From Candidatus Leptofilum proximum (GTDB lineage Bacteria > Chloroflexota > Anaerolineae > Promineifilales > Promineifilaceae): a stretch of DNA of 64,000 bases. Made by a program: the position numbers and the translations under genes. Position 1 is the stretch's first letter. Every line of letters starts with the position of its first letter. The notes beneath the pieces were generated by a model, which saw only the letters and a list, made by a program, of their open reading frames with translations, ran no database searches and was not told the origin of the DNA. Location of the stretch: NCBI GenBank assembly GCA_016710325.1, contig JADJXK010000002.1:124001-188000 (forward strand), written 5' to 3'. Shown here piece by piece: positions 1 through 7,590 of the stretch.

Positions 1-851
1 AGCTGGGGCTTTCACCCAAAGCATATTCCACCATCATTTACGAATGCCTGGTGGGTGGCCTGGACACCACCAAGGACGACGAAAATATGAACAGCCAGCC
101 GTTCAGCCGCTGGCGCGATCGCTTCCGCTATGCTCAAGACGCCGTAGAAGAAGCCATGGTTGAAACCGGCGAGCACAAGGGTCACTGGCACAACGTCACC
201 GCCGGGTCCACCCTGGAAAGCCTCAAGCGCATGGACTTCATCAAAGAACGGGGCGCCGACATGTGTATGTTCGACTTTATCACCGCGGGTTTTGCCGCCG
301 CGGCCGATGTGTTTGCCCATGCCCGCGAACTGGACATGATTGTGCACTGTCACCGGGCCATGCACGCTGTGTTTACCCGCCAGCAAAATCATGGCATCCA
401 CATGCGCGTGGTGGCCAAGTGGCTGCGCCTCACCGGCGGCGATCACGTGCACACCGGCACTGTCGTGGGCAAGCTGGAAGGCTCCTGGAAGGAAACCGAA
501 GGGCTTATCAGCTTGCTGCGCAACCGCTTTACGCCAGCCGACAAGGAGCGCGGCATTTACTTTGACCAGGATTTTGCCGGGCTCAAGGACGTCTGGCCGG
601 TCGCCTCTGGGGGGATTCACGTGCACCATATTCCCGATCTTTATCGCCTGACGGGCAACGATGCCTTCTGGCTGTTTGGTGGCGGCACACACGGCCATCC
701 CCAGGGCAGTCGAGCAGGAGCCACAGCTAACCGCGTGGCCACCGAAGCCATCGCCTCTGGTTCCACCCTGGCCGAAGCCGCCAAAAACTCCCCCGAACTA
801 CGCGACGCCCTGGCGCTGTGGGAGGATGTGAAGTTTGAAGTGCAGGCGTAG
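1..851 (+). CDS. rbcL: RuBisCO large subunit, form I-like, 3' part
   Basis: This is the C-terminal ~280 residues of ribulose-1,5-bisphosphate carboxylase/oxygenase; the 5' end lies before the window and the frame is open from base 3. It fixes CO2 on ribulose bisphosphate in the cytoplasm. Visible active-site blocks are GGLDTTKDDEN (carbamylated Lys, Asp, Glu metal ligands, ~nt 54-86), CHRAMHAV, GGDHVHTGTVVGKLEG (loop 6 Lys), ASGGIHV and FGGGTHGHPQG (phosphate-binding). These are form I-type, not form II. The C-terminus stops at KFEVQA, shorter than in plant enzymes. No small-subunit gene follows: prk starts 103 bp downstream. That fits the form I' clade known from Chloroflexota, which works without small subunits, but the upstream side cannot be seen. 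The gene contains no ACGGCCGT octamer. Confidence 0.95.
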   Translation, partial: LGLSPKAYSTIIYECLVGGLDTTKDDENMNSQPFSRWRDRFRYAQDAVEEAMVETGEHKGHWHNVTAGSTLESLKRMDFIKERGADMCMFDFITAGFAAAADVFAHARELDMIVHCHRAMHAVFTRQQNHGIHMRVVAKWLRLTGGDHVHTGTVVGKLEGSWKETEGLISLLRNRFTPADKERGIYFDQDFAGLKDVWPVASGGIHVHHIPDLYRLTGNDAFWLFGGGTHGHPQGSRAGATANRVATEAIASGSTLAEAAKNSPELRDALALWEDVKFEVQA

Positions 852-905
852 ACTGGTGGCCGGTGAACCGTAATTGGTTGTCGGTAATCGGTGAACAGAT
901 TTTTA

Positions 906-934
906 CCCGCGTTCTTCCGCGTTCATCCGCGACC
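906..934. repeat. CCGCGTTCAT-type iterated unit
   Basis: Three consecutive copies of a CCGCGTTCnT unit in the rbcL-prk gap, just ahead of the prk ribosome-binding site. The same unit forms the right arm of the hairpin at 3308-3371. Only one arm is obvious here. Confidence 0.6.
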
Positions 935-954
935 TATTTTTAGAGGAGGAGATC

Positions 955-1893
955 ATGCACCGGAGAGTGGTGATGATAGGTGTTGCCGGTGACAGTGCCG
1001 CTGGCAAAACTACGCTGAGCAAAGGCCTTGTCCAGGCTTTGGGTGAGGACCAGGTCACCGCAATTTGCTGTGACCATTATCACAAGTACAACCGCCAGAT
1101 GCGCAAAGAATTGGGCATCAGCGCTTTATCCCCGGAAGGAAACTACATCGACATCATGGAGCAGCACTTCCGACTCCTGCGCGAAGGCAAGCCGATTTTG
1201 ATGCCGATTTACAATCACAAAACGGGCGATTTTGATCCGCCCGTATACATAAAGCCGAAGCGGTTTATGATCATCGAAGGGCTGCTGCCTTTCCACACGC
1301 AGCGGATGCGGCTGAACTTTGACGTGAAGGTGTACCTGGACCCGCCTGAAGAGCTGCGTTACGCCTGGAAGGTGCAGCGCGACACAGCCAAGCGCGGCTA
1401 TACCAGGGAAGAGGTGATGGCTTCGCTGGTGAAACGCCAGGATTTGTCGCCGCGTTACATTCATCCGCAGAAGCGGTTGGCCGACATGATTGTGCGGTTC
1501 TACCCGCCAGAGAACAACGCCAGTGAGACGGGCGGCCATCTCAACGCCCAGGTGGTTTTGAAGCCCACGGTGCCCCACCCGGACTTAGCGGATGTGCTGC
1601 AGCACGGCAGTAATGGAGTGAATCCGGCATTGCGGCTCAATCTGGGGCGTTACGAAGGCACCCCGGCCGATTTTATGGAAATCGCGGGCAGCCTGGTGGA
1701 AGAAAAGGCGCATGATCTCATTGCCCTGATCCAAAAACACATGCCGGAAGATTGCCGATTGAATGAGGCGCTGCTGGGTCAATACCAGTTGGGCCTGGAA
1801 GCGCGGCGCAGCCTGCCGCTGGCCTTGACGCAGCACCTCATTGCTTACCACATGGTCACGGCCGGATTAGCGATCCAGGAGATGTACGCCTGA
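955..1893 (+). CDS. prk: Phosphoribulokinase
   Basis: Phosphorylates ribulose 5-phosphate to ribulose 1,5-bisphosphate, the RuBisCO substrate; 312 residues. The P-loop GVAGDSAAGKTT is at residues 9-20. The conserved block CCDHYHKYNR follows at ~44-53, and IIEGLLPFHT carries the Walker-B-like Glu. The length and the later KRGYTREEV and FYPP segments fit phosphoribulokinase rather than uridine kinase. The ATG is preceded by a strong GAGGAGGA ribosome-binding site at 943-950. The stop overlaps the rpe start by one base (TGATG), suggesting translational coupling. Position directly after rbcL confirms a Calvin-cycle role. No octamer sites occur in this gene either. Confidence 0.95.
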   Translation: MHRRVVMIGVAGDSAAGKTTLSKGLVQALGEDQVTAICCDHYHKYNRQMRKELGISALSPEGNYIDIMEQHFRLLREGKPILMPIYNHKTGDFDPPVYIKPKRFMIIEGLLPFHTQRMRLNFDVKVYLDPPEELRYAWKVQRDTAKRGYTREEVMASLVKRQDLSPRYIHPQKRLADMIVRFYPPENNASETGGHLNAQVVLKPTVPHPDLADVLQHGSNGVNPALRLNLGRYEGTPADFMEIAGSLVEEKAHDLIALIQKHMPEDCRLNEALLGQYQLGLEARRSLPLALTQHLIAYHMVTAGLAIQEMYA

Positions 1894-2579
1894 TGAACGA
1901 GTTAATCATCGCCCCCAGTATACTTTCGGCTGACTTTGCCCGGCTGGGTGAGCAGGTGCGGCAGGCGGTGACGGCTGGTGCTCGTTACATTCACGTGGAT
2001 GTGATGGACGGGCACTTTGTGCCCAACATCACGATTGGTCCGCTGGTGGTACGGGCGTTACGGCCGTTAACCACCGAACTCAACGCCGTTTTAGACGTAC
2101 ACCTGATGATCCAAACTCCCGACCGCTACATCACCGACTTTGCCCAGGCTGGAGCGGACATCATCACCGTGCACGTGGAGGCGTGTCCTCACCTGCACCG
2201 CACCATCCAGGCAATCCACGAGCAGGGCGTGAAGGCTGGAGTGGCACTTAATCCGGCCACGCCGCTGGTGACGCTGGAAGAAATTCTGTCCGACGTGGAG
2301 CTGGTGCTTATCATGTCCGTGAATCCGGGCTTCGGCGGGCAGAGCTACATCCCGGCCAGCACCGACAAAATCCGGCGTCTGCGCCAGATGCTGGACGCCA
2401 TCGGCTCCACGGCCGATTTGGAAGTCGACGGTGGCATCAAGCCGCACAACGCCGCTGACATTGTGGCCGCCGGGGCCAATGTGCTGGTAGCGGGCAGCGC
2501 TATCTTCAACGACAGGCAATGTGTCGCGGCAAACGTCGCCGCGTTCCAGGCGGCCATGCGCCAGCCCACCCCGGCCTGA
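1893..2579 (+). CDS. rpe: Ribulose-phosphate 3-epimerase
   Basis: Interconverts ribulose 5-phosphate and xylulose 5-phosphate in the Calvin and pentose-phosphate pathways. It is a (beta/alpha)8 barrel of 228 residues, the usual family length. Signature segments in order are APSILSADFARLG, HVDVMDGHFVPN (metal His/Asp), HLMIQTPDRYI, MSVNPGFGGQSYIP and VDGGIKPHN (second catalytic Asp), then the phosphate-binding VLVAGSAIF. It starts inside the prk stop codon and is followed 15 bp later by cbbY, so it belongs to the same operon. One ACGGCCGT lies at 2060, read here as Arg-Pro. Confidence 0.96.
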   Translation: MNELIIAPSILSADFARLGEQVRQAVTAGARYIHVDVMDGHFVPNITIGPLVVRALRPLTTELNAVLDVHLMIQTPDRYITDFAQAGADIITVHVEACPHLHRTIQAIHEQGVKAGVALNPATPLVTLEEILSDVELVLIMSVNPGFGGQSYIPASTDKIRRLRQMLDAIGSTADLEVDGGIKPHNAADIVAAGANVLVAGSAIFNDRQCVAANVAAFQAAMRQPTPA

Positions 2580-2594
2580 CCCACAGGGCAGTTT

Positions 2595-3296
2595 ATGAGA
2601 TTAAAAGCGTTGATTTTTGATGTAGACGGCACGATTGCCAATACGGAACACCGCGGCCATTTACCGGCCTGCAACGAGGCGTTTGCTGCAATGGGCTATC
2701 CGATTCAGTGGACGTGGGAGCAGTTTGTGGCGATGCAGTCAATTGCGGGCAATGCGCTGCGCATGCGCCAGTCGCTGGCGGCATGGAACCCGGCCTTGAG
2801 CGAGGAAGAGTTGGAGACGGCCGTTGCCCAACTCGTCGCCCACAAGAAAAAGTTTTACATCGAGAAATATTTACCCGAACTGCCGCTGCGGGAGGGCGTG
2901 GTGGCGATTATGGAAGAGGCGCTGGCAGGTGGTGTCCGGCTGGCCGTCGTGTCCATGTCTTACGAGGCGCAGGTGAACGCGCTGCTGTCGACCCGGTTAC
3001 CGCACATCTACCCGCACCTGAATCCGATCTTGGGCAAGGAAAGCGGCCCCAAAACCGCCCCGGATTCGCCGCTTTACCGGCGCTGCCTGGCGGAACTGGG
3101 CACCTCGCTGGCTGAAACGCTGGTGATCGAAGATTCAGAGGAAGGTTTTGCGGCGGCCAGGCGGGTGGGAATTCCTACGGCCGTTATCTACAACGAATAC
3201 ACCTTTGGCAAGAATTTTGCCGGTGCCCAGCTGGTAGCCCGCAGCCTGGCTCACTTTACGCTCCAGCAGCTAGAAGATTTGTGCCTGCCAGAATAG
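2595..3296 (+). CDS. cbbY: CbbY-type HAD phosphatase (xylulose-1,5-bisphosphate phosphatase)
   Basis: HAD-superfamily phosphatase of 233 residues. Motif I is DVDGT at residues 9-13, followed by the NTEHRGHLPACNEAF cap region that resembles red-type and plant CbbY. Motif II is VVSMSYEAQ, the motif III Lys lies in GKESGPKTAPDS, and motif IV is VIEDSEEG. CbbY proteins destroy xylulose-1,5-bisphosphate, an inhibitory by-product of RuBisCO. The position in an rbcL-prk-rpe operon supports that substrate over generic phosphoglycolate. A Ser in motif II is typical. The specific substrate is inferred; the family and fold are clear. Confidence 0.88.
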   Translation: MRLKALIFDVDGTIANTEHRGHLPACNEAFAAMGYPIQWTWEQFVAMQSIAGNALRMRQSLAAWNPALSEEELETAVAQLVAHKKKFYIEKYLPELPLREGVVAIMEEALAGGVRLAVVSMSYEAQVNALLSTRLPHIYPHLNPILGKESGPKTAPDSPLYRRCLAELGTSLAETLVIEDSEEGFAAARRVGIPTAVIYNEYTFGKNFAGAQLVARSLAHFTLQQLEDLCLPE

Positions 3297-3307
3297 TTTC
3301 AAAAATG

Positions 3308-3371
3308 GGGACGCTGATAAACGCAGATGAACGCTGATTTTTTCTTTTTATCCGCGTTCATCCGCGTCCTA
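3308..3371. repeat. CCGCGTTCAT-type iterated hairpin
   Basis: The left arm has reiterated AACGCnGAT units and the right arm reiterated CCGCGTTCAT units. They are largely reverse complementary, with a T-rich loop. The element sits between the convergent cbbY and lysA genes. A transcript could fold it, so it may act as a terminator. The same unit is found at 906-934. Confidence 0.65.
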
Positions 3372-3454
3372 CTCCAAGTATCAGGTAGCCAGATTTATTT
3401 TGGCAAAGTGGCTATGAAAAAAAGAGTGGGCCTATAATGCCCAATAATCCCACA

Positions 3455-4795
3455 TCATTTAGTACCTGCTAAAAGGTGGTCGTAGGTTTGGCGTTGGCGG
3501 ATGAGGTGAGCGTGTTCGCCATCAACCAAAACCTCGGCAGGGCGGAGACGGCCGTTGTAATTGCTGCTCATGGCAAACCCATACGCCCCGGCATGAAACA
3601 CGGCCAGCAAATCGCCAGGGGAGAGGGGCGGCAGCGGCCGTTCCCTGGCCAAAAAATCTCCCGTCTCACAAATCGGCCCCACCACATCGTAAGTGCGACG
3701 TGCGTCACGCGAACTGGGTTCGCTGGTGTGACGTACTTGAACCGGCAAAATCTCGTGGTGTGCGCTGTACAGGGTGGGGCGGACTAAATCATTCATGGCT
3801 GCATCGACGATGGCAAACTCCTTTTCTCCCTGCGGTGTCGTCGTCACAGCTTTTGTGGACACAACTTTTGTGGACACAACTTTTGTGTAGATAACCTGGG
3901 TTAGCAGCACACCTGCCTCCGCCACGATGGAGCGTCCTGGCTCCATCACCAGCCCGTAACCGGCAGTGTGAACTGGTTCGGCAACGGCCGTTACCCACGC
4001 ATCAATTGACTTGCCACCTGCCACTTGCCACTTGCTACCCTCATACGCCACTCCAAGCCCACCCCCCACATCCAAATAATCCAGCCGGATGCCGCTGGCA
4101 CTCAGCTCATCGGCCAGGCCAACCAGGAAATTGGCTGAGGCGGCGAATGGTTCAACGTCCATAATCTGCGAGCCGATGTGGGCGGCCAGACCGACCGGCT
4201 TGAGCCAGGGGTGTTGGGCCGCCTTGTGGAGGAGGGCAACGGCCGTTTCCGGCGAAACGCCAAATTTATGCTGCGCTGCCCCCGTGCTGATGTAAGGATG
4301 GGTCTCCGCCTGGATGTCCGGGTTCACCCGCACGCCGATAGATGCCACCTGCTGCCGCTCGCTGGCGATAGCGGCGATGTACTCCAGCTCCATGGCCGAT
4401 TCCACGTGCAGAGCGCGGATGTTTGCGTTGAGCGCTTCTTCAATTTCATGGCGCAGCTTGCCTACGCCGGAGTAGATGATTTTGTCTGGGGCAAAACCGG
4501 CCTGAAGAGCCAGGAACAGCTCGCCGCCGCTGGTGACATCGGCACCCAGGCCCGCTTCGGCCAGCAGGCGCAGGATGGCCGGGCTGCCGTTGGCCTTGAC
4601 GGCGTAACAAACGAGGGCATTGGTGGGGGCGTGGGCCAGGTACGCTTGTGCCTTGTCTAAAATGGCGGCGCGGCTGTAGACGTAGAGCGGGGTGCCATAA
4701 CGTTGGGCCAGGGCGGTCAGGGGGATGTCTTCGCAGAGGAGCTGGTGCTGATGGTATTGGAAACGGCCGTTTCCCACCTCATCACTGGCGCACAT
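3455..4795 (-). CDS. lysA: Diaminopimelate decarboxylase
   Basis: PLP enzyme making L-lysine from meso-diaminopimelate; 446 residues. The Schiff-base Lys is in CYAVKANGS. HIGSQI, DVGGGLGVAYEG and EPGRSIVAEAG form the PLP phosphate site, and CETGDFLA carries the substrate-binding Cys; the C-terminal GAYGFAMSSNYNGR is typical. The open frame runs further upstream into the pentapeptide gene. I chose the ATG at 4795, which overlaps that gene's stop by 14 bases; a GTG at 4777 is the alternative. An in-frame tandem 15-bp repeat (3846-3890) adds TKVVS units in a surface segment before the conserved FAIVDAAMNDL block. The gene has four octamer sites. Confidence 0.94.
   Translation of the reverse strand: MCASDEVGNGRFQYHQHQLLCEDIPLTALAQRYGTPLYVYSRAAILDKAQAYLAHAPTNALVCYAVKANGSPAILRLLAEAGLGADVTSGGELFLALQAGFAPDKIIYSGVGKLRHEIEEALNANIRALHVESAMELEYIAAIASERQQVASIGVRVNPDIQAETHPYISTGAAQHKFGVSPETAVALLHKAAQHPWLKPVGLAAHIGSQIMDVEPFAASANFLVGLADELSASGIRLDYLDVGGGLGVAYEGSKWQVAGGKSIDAWVTAVAEPVHTAGYGLVMEPGRSIVAEAGVLLTQVIYTKVVSTKVVSTKAVTTTPQGEKEFAIVDAAMNDLVRPTLYSAHHEILPVQVRHTSEPSSRDARRTYDVVGPICETGDFLARERPLPPLSPGDLLAVFHAGAYGFAMSSNYNGRLRPAEVLVDGEHAHLIRQRQTYDHLLAGTK
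3846..3890. repeat. 15-bp tandem repeat inside lysA
   Basis: Three head-to-tail copies of a 15-base unit (ACAACTTTTGTGGAC and near-identical), at 3846-3860, 3861-3875 and 3876-3890. They are read on the minus strand as reiterated TKVVS. The unit length is a multiple of three, so the frame is kept. Confidence 0.9.
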
Positions 4796-5288
4796 ACAAA
4801 ATGGCCCCAGCCAGCATGGGTTCAAAATCTTTGTGAGGCCATGTTGTGTTGTCGTTGTATCGGCTCCAGCGCAGATCAATGCCTTGCAACTTGGCGCCTT
4901 CCAGATTGGCGTCGCGCAGGTCGGCAAAATGCAGCTTGGCCTTGGTCAGATCGGCATTTTTTAAATTGGCGGAGCGCAGATCCACCTTACCCAGATAGGC
5001 CTCTTTGAAATTGCAAGAGACCAGGATTGCCTGGTGCATATCTGCCGCGAATATTTTGGCTTTTGAGCAGTTCGCCTCCGTCAGATCGGCCTCTTCAAAG
5101 ATGGTCCACTCCAGGGTGGCTTCGCTTAGATTAGCTTTTTGCAGGTTAGCTTTCTGAAAGTTGGCCCGGCTGAGGTTTGCTTTATTCAGCTTCATGCCCG
5201 AAAAATCCTGGCCCTGAAAATTCAAGCCGACCAGGCTGACTTTATCTGCTCCGATGGCCTCAATTGTGGCTTTAATCCTGTCTATCAT
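4782..5288 (-). CDS. Pentapeptide-repeat protein
   Basis: Protein of 168 residues made mostly of pentapeptide repeats of the A(D/N)LxX type (for example KANLSRANFQKANLQ and LRSANLKNADLTKAK). Such repeats fold as a right-handed quadrilateral beta-helix. Roles in the family range from DNA mimicry to unknown; nothing here fixes the function. I prefer the ATG at 5288, which has AGGAG 11 bases upstream, over a TTG at 5336. The 3' end overlaps lysA by 14 bases, so the two may be cotranscribed. It is divergent from the tRNA-Thr promoter. Confidence 0.88.
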   Translation of the reverse strand: MIDRIKATIEAIGADKVSLVGLNFQGQDFSGMKLNKANLSRANFQKANLQKANLSEATLEWTIFEEADLTEANCSKAKIFAADMHQAILVSCNFKEAYLGKVDLRSANLKNADLTKAKLHFADLRDANLEGAKLQGIDLRWSRYNDNTTWPHKDFEPMLAGAILYVRQ

Positions 5289-5357
5289 CAGCTTAACTGC
5301 TCCTGTTGATCGATTGCTGCCCGGCAGCACAGCCAAACTATAAGCGTGAACTTTGGT

Positions 5358-5386
5358 TTGTCAAGCAGGAACGAGATTGTTATAAT
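5358..5386 (+). promoter_or_regulatory. Sigma-70-type promoter of tRNA-Thr
   Basis: TTGTCA at 5358-5363 and TATAAT at 5381-5386 are separated by exactly 17 bases. The tRNA begins 12 bases after the -10 box. Confidence 0.8.
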
Positions 5387-5398
5387 TTCCTCCGCATC

Positions 5399-5471
5399 GC
5401 CAGCTTAGCTCAGATGGCAGAGCGGCGCATTCGTAATGCGTAGGTCAAGGGTTCGACCCCCTTAGCTGGCT
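5399..5471 (+). tRNA. tRNA-Thr (CGT)
   Basis: Complete cloverleaf. The acceptor is GCCAGCT paired with AGCTGGC. The D stem is GCTC/GAGC. The anticodon loop TTCGTAA gives anticodon CGT, reading ACG (Thr). The T arm is AAGGG-TTCGACC-CCCTT. The CCA end is not encoded. It is preceded by a consensus promoter and followed by a terminator. Confidence 0.97.
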
Positions 5472-5483
5472 TATAAAACCTGA

Positions 5484-5521
5484 AAGGCTGTGGCATAGAC
5501 TGTTTGCTGCGGCCTTTTTTA
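5484..5521 (+). terminator. Intrinsic terminator after tRNA-Thr
   Basis: Twelve-base stem (AAGGCTGTGGCA with TGCTGCGGCCTT, including G-U pairs) with a 9-nt loop, followed by a run of T. Confidence 0.75.
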
Positions 5522-5563
5522 TTTACCTGCTCTGTGATCCCTGTGGACGATCTTAATCTTACA

Positions 5564-5592
5564 TTGGCAATTTCGCGTATTTATTCGATAAT
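5564..5592 (+). promoter_or_regulatory. Candidate promoter of the kinase gene
   Basis: TTGGCA (5564-5569), a 17-base spacer, and GATAAT (5587-5592), 47 bases ahead of the kinase start codon. Inferred from pattern only. Confidence 0.5.
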
Positions 5593-5638
5593 GTTTACAC
5601 TTCTGGCTGAATGCTGCAACCGTTTGAGGTGGGAGTGA

Positions 5639-7588
5639 TTGTTGACCCGGAAAAAGTACGGCCGTTACGAAATTGAATCTGAACTGGGGCGCGGCGGTAT
5701 GGCCACCGTGTTCCTGGCCAACGATCCCCGCTTTGGCCGTAAAGTGGCGCTGAAGGTCATGTCCCAGGCGCTGCGGGATGATCCCACCTTCCGTGGCCGC
5801 TTCGAGCGCGAGGCGCGCATTATTGCCACGCTGGAGCACCCCGCCATCGTGCCCGTGTACGACTACGGCGAAACAGACGGCCAGCCGTACCTGGTGATGC
5901 GCTACATGCCGGGCGGCACGCTGGCCGAGCGCATCATTGCCGGGCCAATGTCATTGGTTACGGCCGTACCCATCATCCAGCGTCTGGCTGGCGCACTCGA
6001 CCACGCACACCAGCAGGGCGTCATTCACCGTGATCTCAAGCCGGGCAACATACTCTTCGACCAGTACAACAACGCCTTCCTGACGGATTTTGGCATTGTG
6101 AAGCTGGCCCAGGGCAGCAGCACCAACCTTACCGGCAGCGGCGTTATCGGCACCCCGGCGTACATGAGCCCGGAACAAATTCACGGTGAGAAGCAGTTGG
6201 ACGGCCGTTCCGACATCTACACCCTGGGCATCATCTTGTTTGAGATGCTCACCGGGCGTAAACCGTACCGTGCCGACACGCCCGTGAAGCAGATGATGGC
6301 TCACGTGTTAAACCCCATCCCGCAGATTCGTGAACTCAAGCCGGAACTGCCCGACAATTTCGAGAGCGTCATCCAGCGCGTGCTGGCCAAGGAGCGCAAC
6401 GAACGTTTTGGCACGGCCGAGGCGCTGACCCAGGCCATCAGCCAGACGCTGCCGGGCCTGGCGCCAGTGCCGGTTGTGGTGGAGAGCAGTCCGGTTCCCT
6501 GGCGCAGCGAGCCTGCTTCCCTGGCCGATGTGCCCACCGTTGAGCTGGAAGTGCCACCGCTGGCCGAAGATGTAACGGCCGTTTCCGATGCTTCACCAAT
6601 AGAACAGCCGGCCCGACGACGGCCGTGGCGCTGGCTGGGCCTGGCGCTGCTGGCGTTGATCCTGGCAGGCGGATTGATTTGGGGTGCCCAAACCCTGAAT
6701 GAGCCAGAGGTGACCCCCACAACAGAGCGGGTGAGCCTGGTGATACCGACGCAAATGATTCCTACGGCTACCGTCACATCCACCGCCGAACAAACCCCCA
6801 CGGTCACGCCCACGGCCACGCACACCGCCAGCGCGACCCCCACCAGGCCGCTCGTGCTGCCAACGCCCGTTTTGGCCACGTTGGGCCAATCCGCCGATGG
6901 CAATCCCATCGAGGTCGTGCGCATCGGCACCGGCCCGGCTGTGCTCATTTTTGTGGGCGGCTTGCATTCTGGGTTTGCCCCCGGCTCGGTGGACCTGGCT
7001 AACCAGGTGATTGATCATTTCTCAGAAAATTTGGCCGACGTGCCGCCCGAAATTACCCTGGTCATTATTCCCAATGTCAATCCCGACAGCCCGCGGGCGC
7101 CAGGACAGCTGGCAGGGCGGTTGAACGGCAATGGCGTCGATCTCAATCGCAACTGGGACTGCCGCTGGATTCCCAACCCGCCGTGGGGCAGCGATTCGCC
7201 GGAGGGGCTTGGCGGTACCGAGCCGCTTTCCGAACCAGAAGTGCGCACTTTGGCCAATTATGTCCGGGCTTTGGAGCCCGTGGGTGTCGTCTTCTGGCAG
7301 GCCAAGGCGGCCCAGGGGCTGGTTTCGCCGGGTGAATGTTCGGAGGAAACGGCCGTTTCCCAAACCCTGGCTGATATTTACGGAGGCGCCACAGATTACC
7401 GCATCGCCGATTTTGAAGACCTGGTCAACATTGAGGTACACGGGGATGCCACCAACTGGCTGGACAAACAGGGCATTCCGGCCATTTCCGTGCTGCTCAC
7501 CGATTACACCGCCACCGATTTTGAGCAAAACCTGGCGGCGATGAAGGCCGTCATGCGTTACTATGCCAATCAAGAGGAACCCAACTAA
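5639..7588 (+). CDS. Transmembrane Ser/Thr kinase fused to an M14 pseudo-peptidase domain
   Basis: 649 residues. The N-terminal Hanks kinase (~8-270) is intact: glycine loop LGRGGMATVF, catalytic K39 in VALKV, HRDLKPGN (D132), DFG (150-152) and SPEQ. A Pro/Val/Glu-rich linker, one membrane helix (~332-355, WRWLGLALLALILAGG) and a Thr-rich outer linker follow. The C-terminal ~210 residues align with the M14 carboxypeptidase encoded next door, but lose the catalytic features: HGGYE is HSGFA, FWHSK is FWQAK, and the Glu of VELETH is Leu. The outer domain is probably a ligand-binding sensor, not an enzyme. The start is TTG behind GGGAG. The stop is two bases before the next gene, so the two are co-expressed. 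Confidence 0.93.
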   Translation: MLTRKKYGRYEIESELGRGGMATVFLANDPRFGRKVALKVMSQALRDDPTFRGRFEREARIIATLEHPAIVPVYDYGETDGQPYLVMRYMPGGTLAERIIAGPMSLVTAVPIIQRLAGALDHAHQQGVIHRDLKPGNILFDQYNNAFLTDFGIVKLAQGSSTNLTGSGVIGTPAYMSPEQIHGEKQLDGRSDIYTLGIILFEMLTGRKPYRADTPVKQMMAHVLNPIPQIRELKPELPDNFESVIQRVLAKERNERFGTAEALTQAISQTLPGLAPVPVVVESSPVPWRSEPASLADVPTVELEVPPLAEDVTAVSDASPIEQPARRRPWRWLGLALLALILAGGLIWGAQTLNEPEVTPTTERVSLVIPTQMIPTATVTSTAEQTPTVTPTATHTASATPTRPLVLPTPVLATLGQSADGNPIEVVRIGTGPAVLIFVGGLHSGFAPGSVDLANQVIDHFSENLADVPPEITLVIIPNVNPDSPRAPGQLAGRLNGNGVDLNRNWDCRWIPNPPWGSDSPEGLGGTEPLSEPEVRTLANYVRALEPVGVVFWQAKAAQGLVSPGECSEETAVSQTLADIYGGATDYRIADFEDLVNIEVHGDATNWLDKQGIPAISVLLTDYTATDFEQNLAAMKAVMRYYANQEEPN

Positions 7589-7590
7589 CA

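Noticed and set aside
852..954. A hidden rbcS gene after rbcL
   Set aside because: The 103-base gap has no open frame of suitable size; it holds only repeat units and the prk ribosome-binding site.
4796..4927. Longer lysA start at 4927
   Set aside because: It would overlap the pentapeptide gene by about 145 bases, and the added residues are unlike any decarboxylase.
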